A stretch of 10,116 nt of DNA from NCBI GenBank assembly GCA_900550005.1, contig URQL01000050.1, forward strand, positions 1 through 10,116, given 5' to 3'. A program made the position numbers and the translations under genes. This document shows, in pieces, positions 6,264 to 10,116 of this stretch. Below the pieces are notes generated by a model that did not search any database, was not told the DNA's origin, and saw nothing but the letters and a program-made list of their open reading frames with translations. Each line of letters begins with the position of its first letter. Within the stretch, counting starts at the first letter, position 1. The DNA is from an uncultured Erysipelotrichaceae bacterium (GTDB taxonomy: Bacteria; Bacillota_I; Bacilli_A; Erysipelotrichales; Coprobacillaceae).

Positions 6264-6291
6264 AAAAATCAGCCTAATAATTAGACTGATT
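6264..6291 (-). terminator. Weak terminator-like hairpin at the end of the hydrolase gene
   Basis: On the minus strand AATCAGTCTAAT (6291-6280) pairs with ATTAGGCTGATT (6278-6267), with one T-G wobble and an extremely tight centre, then five U ending at 6264. The stem contains the last codons and the TAG stop of the hydrolase gene, so ribosomes finishing that gene would cover it. Only 20 bases separate it from the sbcD start. It may attenuate transcription into sbcDC. Confidence 0.55.
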
Positions 6292-7197
6292 GATTGAATT
6301 TAAAAATTGTATTAAATCTTTATAGACAATTTGGCGATGTGTTTCATTTAAAATTTCATGACGCATTTTTGGATATAAAATACTTTCAACCTGATCATAC
6401 CCTTGATCAGCCATAAAATCTACAGCTCCATCAAATTTCTTTTCACTTACTAAACATGGATCCTCTTTTCCACTAATAAATAAAATAGGTAGATGAGGTT
6501 TACGAGGATGATAGTATTTCTTAGAGTAAGTCCATTTCATTAATGTAAATAATGCATGATATCCATTAACTGTAAACATAAAATTACATAAAGGATCCTT
6601 ATCATATTGTTTAACAACTTCATCATCACTACAAATCCATTGGTGCTCACTTTTAGCATCTTTAATTTTACGATTATATAAACCAAAAGCAATACGATGA
6701 ACAAAAGGGCTACGATAATATACTCCTTTTTTTCTTTCTAAAAAAGTTGTCAAAGGAATTCCTAAACTTGCTAAAGGGTTATAACTTGGACTACCACAAA
6801 CAATGAGTCCTGAGATACTTCTTTCATACTTTTGTAAATAAACACGTGCAACCAAAGAGCCCATTGAATGGCCTAATAAATAAATAGGTAAAGAAGGATA
6901 TTTTTGATGGATCCATTGATTTACTTGATAAACATCATCAACCATATCTCTAGCTCCATTTTCGCCAAAATAACCTAAATCTTTATTTTTTTTAACGCTT
7001 TGCCCATGCCCACGGTGATCATGAATGATCCCAATATACCCATTTTCGCCTAAAACGTGAAGAAGCTCTTTGTAACGTTCTTTATGTTCACACATACCAT
7101 GAACGATTTGAACAATTCCTTTAGGGTTGGTTACTTCAAAATACATAATACTAAGTAAAGTTCCATCTTGATTTGAAATGATGTTAACACGATTCAT
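6274..7197 (-). CDS. Alpha/beta hydrolase, monoacylglycerol lipase/lysophospholipase type
   Basis: A 307-residue serine hydrolase of the Hydrolase_4 (PldB/MGL-like) group, which as a family cleaves monoacylglycerols, lysophospholipids or other small esters. Oxyanion-side motif HGMCEH starts at 33, followed by HDHRGHGQS (59-67), the nucleophile elbow GHSMG with Ser111, the acid Asp246 (SGKEDP) and His280 (KMRHEIL). A lid region lies between about 140 and 230. There is no signal peptide, so it acts inside the cell. The start lies three bases after the pseudouridine synthase stop, with AAAGGAAAA in that gene's last codons as ribosome binding site. The true substrate cannot be read from the sequence. 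The TAG stop lies inside a terminator-like hairpin. Fold and triad are clear; substrate naming is tentative. Confidence 0.9.
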   Translation of the reverse strand: MNRVNIISNQDGTLLSIMYFEVTNPKGIVQIVHGMCEHKERYKELLHVLGENGYIGIIHDHRGHGQSVKKNKDLGYFGENGARDMVDDVYQVNQWIHQKYPSLPIYLLGHSMGSLVARVYLQKYERSISGLIVCGSPSYNPLASLGIPLTTFLERKKGVYYRSPFVHRIAFGLYNRKIKDAKSEHQWICSDDEVVKQYDKDPLCNFMFTVNGYHALFTLMKWTYSKKYYHPRKPHLPILFISGKEDPCLVSEKKFDGAVDFMADQGYDQVESILYPKMRHEILNETHRQIVYKDLIQFLNSINQSNY

Positions 7198-7200
7198 GCT

Positions 7201-8055
7201 TTATTTTCCTTTCCTAAATAACAGATTAAAACTTTCAGGTTCTTTTGCTTCAAATAACATAATTTTTTTAGTATAAGGATGAACAAATTCTAATTTATGA
7301 CTATGTAACCCTAATCTTTTAATTGGGTTTGTTTTTGCTCCATATTTTGTATCGCCAATAATAGGATGACCTAACTCTTGCATATGGACACGAATTTGAT
7401 TTTTTCTTCCTGTATCTAAATACACTTCTAACAAGGTATAACGTCCATTTTCTTTTAAAGTCTTATAATGTGTAATGGCAAGTTTACCCTCTTTAAATTT
7501 ACTCGAATAAACAAGTTGTGTTTTTGTTTCTTTTAAATAAGTTTGAATGGTTCCTTCTTTCGATTTCATTTTACCTTCAACGATAGCTTTATAACCACGT
7601 TTTAAAACTAAATCGTTCCAAGAAGCTTGCAAATCATTTTTGATTTTTTCATTTTTCGCAAACATTAAAACACCTGAAGTATTTTGATCTAAACGATGAA
7701 TAATAAATAAACGCGCTTTTTTATTTTCTTGTTTAATATATTCACTGACTAAATGATAAGCGGTTTTCGTTTTTTCTCTTTCACTCGCCATTGAAAGTAA
7801 GCCAGATGGTTTATTAATAACGATCAATTCTTGATCTTCGTAGATAATTTCAAAAGGAAGTTTACTTTTTGTTGTTTTCGCTAATTCAATGATATCTTGA
7901 GGATGTAAAAGATAACGATAGTAAGTTTGAACTTGTCCATTAACCATTATTCTTCCTTTAGTTAAAAAGTTTTTTAAATCTTTCTTTAAATAGCGATGTT
8001 CATTTTCGATTAAATAATCAAGTAAATAAGCTTCTTTTGTAACTTGTAACTTCAT
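7201..8055 (-). CDS. RluA-family RNA pseudouridine synthase with S4 domain
   Basis: Converts specific uridines in RNA, most likely 23S rRNA, to pseudouridine. The 284-residue protein has an N-terminal S4-like RNA-binding domain (about 10-60, including FLTKGRIMVNGQ) and then the catalytic domain. INKPSGLLS (80-88), the motif IIHRLDQNTSG (118-128) with catalytic Asp123, TGRKNQIRVHM (216-226) and the late LHSHKLEFVHP (250-260) are all typical of RluA/RluD relatives. Bacillota usually hold several paralogues of this family, so I cannot say which uridine it modifies. The ribosome binding site AAGGAA (8070-8065) sits within the last codons of the ROK kinase gene, whose stop is only six bases before this ATG, so the two are co-translated. 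Confidence 0.93.
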   Translation of the reverse strand: MKLQVTKEAYLLDYLIENEHRYLKKDLKNFLTKGRIMVNGQVQTYYRYLLHPQDIIELAKTTKSKLPFEIIYEDQELIVINKPSGLLSMASEREKTKTAYHLVSEYIKQENKKARLFIIHRLDQNTSGVLMFAKNEKIKNDLQASWNDLVLKRGYKAIVEGKMKSKEGTIQTYLKETKTQLVYSSKFKEGKLAITHYKTLKENGRYTLLEVYLDTGRKNQIRVHMQELGHPIIGDTKYGAKTNPIKRLGLHSHKLEFVHPYTKKIMLFEAKEPESFNLLFRKGK

Positions 8056-8061
8056 TATTTG

Positions 8062-8937
8062 TTATTCCTTAAATAAATCTGCTGCTAAAGATAATGCTCC
8101 TACTAACCCTGCATTATCCCCTAAAACAGGATAAATGATATAATCTTCAATGTGTTTTGTAATTTCTTCTTTTTGTACATAACCATTTAACATTTCAACT
8201 ACGTATTTATGAATAAAACCAAAAACTTGCTTTTGTTTCATAACTCCCCCACCTAAAATAATTTTTTCTGGTGACAAGGTTAAAATGTAATTAACTAAAG
8301 CTTGTGCTAAATAATATCCTTCCATTTCCCAAGCAGGATGATCTGCAGGTAAATCATAAGCCTTTTGATGCCAACGTTTTTCAATAGCAGGTCCTGAAGC
8401 AAGTCCTTCTAAACAATATTCATGGAATGGACAAAATCCTTTTGTTGTTTCATCTTGATGTGGTTTTAATAAAATATGTCCCATTTCTGGATGAAGTAAA
8501 CCATGAACTAAATGTCCATCAACAACTGCTCCTCCACCAATTCCAGTACCAATCGTTAAATAAAGACAACTTTTTAATCCTTTTGCTCCACCATGATAAA
8601 GTTCTCCTAGCGCTGCACCATTAACATCTGTATCAAAAGCTACAGGTACGTGGTAACGTTCTTTAAGACGACCAACAAAGTCAACTTGTGCCCAATGTGG
8701 TTTTGGTGTCGTTGTAATGTACCCATATGTTTTAGAATTTGGATCTAAATCGATTGGACCAAATGTCCCTACACCAATGGCTTCAAATTCTTCTTGATCA
8801 AAAAAAGCATAAACCTTTTCAAATGTTTCCTCAGGAGTTGTCGTTGGGAAACTTTCTCTTTTAAAAATATTTCCTTGTTCATCTCCAATTCCTACGACAA
8901 ATTTTGTTCCTCCTGCTTCAATTGCTCCTAATTTCAT
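8062..8937 (-). CDS. scrK: ROK-family fructokinase (ScrK/YdhR type)
   Basis: ATP-dependent sugar kinase in the cytoplasm, most likely phosphorylating fructose at C6. The 291-residue protein starts with MKLGAIEAGGTKF, the ROK phosphate-binding opening, and has GTFGPIDLDP (57-66), TYGYITTTPKPHW (70-82), catalytic Asp104 in FDTDVNGAALGE, and the adenine-side GTGIGGG (130-136). The ROK zinc site is complete: His154 (MGH), Cys169, His172 and Cys175. The combination TYGYITTTPKP plus a compact zinc loop is what I remember of ScrK and Bacillus YdhR fructokinases, as against glucokinases. GGAGG eight bases upstream supports the start, and it overlaps the hflX stop (TAGGAGG). No sugar transporter or hydrolase is next to it, so its pathway is not shown by context; mannose activity is possible. 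Confidence 0.88.
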   Translation of the reverse strand: MKLGAIEAGGTKFVVGIGDEQGNIFKRESFPTTTPEETFEKVYAFFDQEEFEAIGVGTFGPIDLDPNSKTYGYITTTPKPHWAQVDFVGRLKERYHVPVAFDTDVNGAALGELYHGGAKGLKSCLYLTIGTGIGGGAVVDGHLVHGLLHPEMGHILLKPHQDETTKGFCPFHEYCLEGLASGPAIEKRWHQKAYDLPADHPAWEMEGYYLAQALVNYILTLSPEKIILGGGVMKQKQVFGFIHKYVVEMLNGYVQKEEITKHIEDYIIYPVLGDNAGLVGALSLAADLFKE

Positions 8938-8949
8938 TTATTTTTCCTC

Positions 8950-10116
8950 CTAATTCACGAACTGATATTTTTCTAAAAATGCTTGCCAAGTTGGATCAAC
9001 TTCCATTTTCATATAAATTCCTTGATCTAAATATTCATATTTAAGAACATGGAAATGATCTAAAAAATACGATACTTTATCCATCAAAGAATAAGGTATA
9101 ATAACTTCCATAATACGATCATCACCAAATAATAATGCATTCATTTGCTTCATAAGCGTTGTCATATTTTTTTGTTCTTTAACAGATATAAAAACATGAG
9201 GTTCTTTCGTTTGAACATACGCATAACGGTTTAAATCAATTTTATTATAAACATAAAGAATCTTGTTTAAATCGACTCCTAGCTCTTCTAGAACTTGATT
9301 TGTTACTTGAATATGTTGTTCGTAATAAGCTGATGAGCTATCAACAACCTGTAAAATTAAATCTGCTTCTTTGACCTCTTCCAAAGTTGAACGAAAAGCT
9401 TGAACTAAATGATGAGGAAGTTGGTTAATAAAACCAACGGTATCCGTAAGAAGAAAACTCTTGTTGTTGTTTAATTTTACCTTACGCGTAGATGTTTCTA
9501 ATGTCGCAAACAGCATATCTTTTTGTAAAACAATTTTATCATTTAATTTAGATTGTTCAATAAAATAATTCATTAAAGAAGATTTTCCACTATTGGTATA
9601 ACCGACTAATGCGACGATTTTTTCTTTATTGTTTTTTCGACGATTTCTTTGTGTTTGTCTACTTAAAACCATTTGTTTTAAATCTTGTTTCGCCTTTTGT
9701 AATTCACGATGGATTTTGCGACGATCTAATTCAATTTGCTTTTCACCTGAGCCTCTAAATCCACTTCCTCCCATTTGTCCAGACATGCTCTCATTCATTC
9801 CGACTAAACGAGGTAAAAGGTATTGATATTTAGCGATTTTTACTTGAAGCTTAGCTTCGTTAGTTTTAGCTCTGGATTCAAATATTTTAAGTATTAAATC
9901 TGTTCGATCGCGAACATCTACTCCTAAAAGATCACCTAAATTCGTAACTTGTAATGGGGATAATTCTTCATTAAATATAACTAAATCATCTTCATCACAA
10001 AGATTTTTTAACTCCTTTACTTTCCCTGTTCCAATATAAGTTGCACTTTCAATATGGTCTAATTTTTGAATCATTTGCGCTTTAACTTCTATATCACACG
10101 CCTGACATAAGGCTTC
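8950..10116 (-). CDS. hflX: HflX, ribosome-associated GTPase (5' end beyond the window)
   Basis: GTPase that binds the 50S subunit and splits stalled ribosomes. 388 residues are visible and the frame stays open to the right edge. The internal ATG at 10074 is unlikely to be the start: 14 more codons upstream (ending EVKAQ) continue the usual HflX N-terminal domain that leads to DHIESATYIGTGKVKEL. Counting from that Met, the signature GGSGFRGSGEKQIELDRR (102-119) lies between two domains, then G1 GYTNSGKSS (158-166), G2 region FATLETSTR (189-197), G3 DTVGF (211-215) and G4 NKID (277-280). A helical linker (about 115-150) is rich in Lys and Arg. The stop overlaps the ribosome binding site of the fructokinase gene 12 bases downstream. 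It appears to be the first visible gene of the minus-strand series; its promoter is outside the window. Confidence 0.95.
   Translation of the reverse strand, partial: EALCQACDIEVKAQMIQKLDHIESATYIGTGKVKELKNLCDEDDLVIFNEELSPLQVTNLGDLLGVDVRDRTDLILKIFESRAKTNEAKLQVKIAKYQYLLPRLVGMNESMSGQMGGSGFRGSGEKQIELDRRKIHRELQKAKQDLKQMVLSRQTQRNRRKNNKEKIVALVGYTNSGKSSLMNYFIEQSKLNDKIVLQKDMLFATLETSTRKVKLNNNKSFLLTDTVGFINQLPHHLVQAFRSTLEEVKEADLILQVVDSSSAYYEQHIQVTNQVLEELGVDLNKILYVYNKIDLNRYAYVQTKEPHVFISVKEQKNMTTLMKQMNALLFGDDRIMEVIIPYSLMDKVSYFLDHFHVLKYEYLDQGIYMKMEVDPTWQAFLEKYQFVN

Noticed and set aside
7372..7379. Another TAGGATGA octamer far from the cluster
   Set aside because: It lies inside the pseudouridine synthase coding frame and is isolated, consistent with chance.
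8950..10074. HflX starting at the ATG at 10074 (374 residues)
   Set aside because: The frame is open to the window edge with HflX-like sequence before this Met, and family members are longer at the N-terminus, so the ATG is internal.
1..10116. CRISPR array, tRNA, rRNA or complete insertion sequence
   Set aside because: No regularly spaced long repeats, no cloverleaf or CCA-type ends noticed, and no transposase or integrase reading frame was seen on either strand.

Overview
The window looks like a low-GC member of the Bacillota (Firmicutes). It is very AT-rich, uses GGAGG-type ribosome binding sites, and carries a SipS/LepB-type signal peptidase I, a zinc-binding ROK fructokinase and a Firmicutes-style SbcCD. 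Protein style suggests an Erysipelotrichia/Coprobacillaceae-like gut bacterium, but I cannot prove the lineage from this window alone.

Left part (1 to about 1445): an accessory, partly decayed stretch. It holds the 3' end of an unrecognised plus-strand gene split by a frameshift (3-237), then about 400 bases without a gene but full of hairpins and copies of the octamer TCATCCTA. Next comes a minus-strand mini-operon with an extended -10 promoter (1269-1277), a two-repeat, very basic small protein broken by one base in a 7-A run (1065-1224), an unrecognised 117-residue protein (685-1038) and a matching terminator (634-660). A plus-strand terminator with no recognisable gene in front of it lies just before the next promoter.

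Middle (1447-2094): lepB (signal peptidase I) forms a clean single-gene unit with a consensus-like promoter, a ribosome binding site and a strong terminator. It converges on the genes to its right.

Right part (2093-10116): six tightly spaced minus-strand genes, in transcription order hflX (GTPase, running off the right edge), a ROK fructokinase, an RluA-family pseudouridine synthase with an S4 domain, an alpha/beta hydrolase of the monoacylglycerol lipase/lysophospholipase type, sbcD and sbcC. Gaps between the first four are 3 to 12 bases. A weak terminator-like hairpin at the end of the hydrolase gene separates them from sbcDC. sbcD and sbcC overlap by ATGA and encode the two subunits of one DNA-end-processing nuclease. 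The other genes serve ribosome rescue, sugar phosphorylation, RNA modification and lipid or ester hydrolysis, and share no single pathway.

The core genes are ordinary. The material worth a second look lies in the first 1.45 kb.
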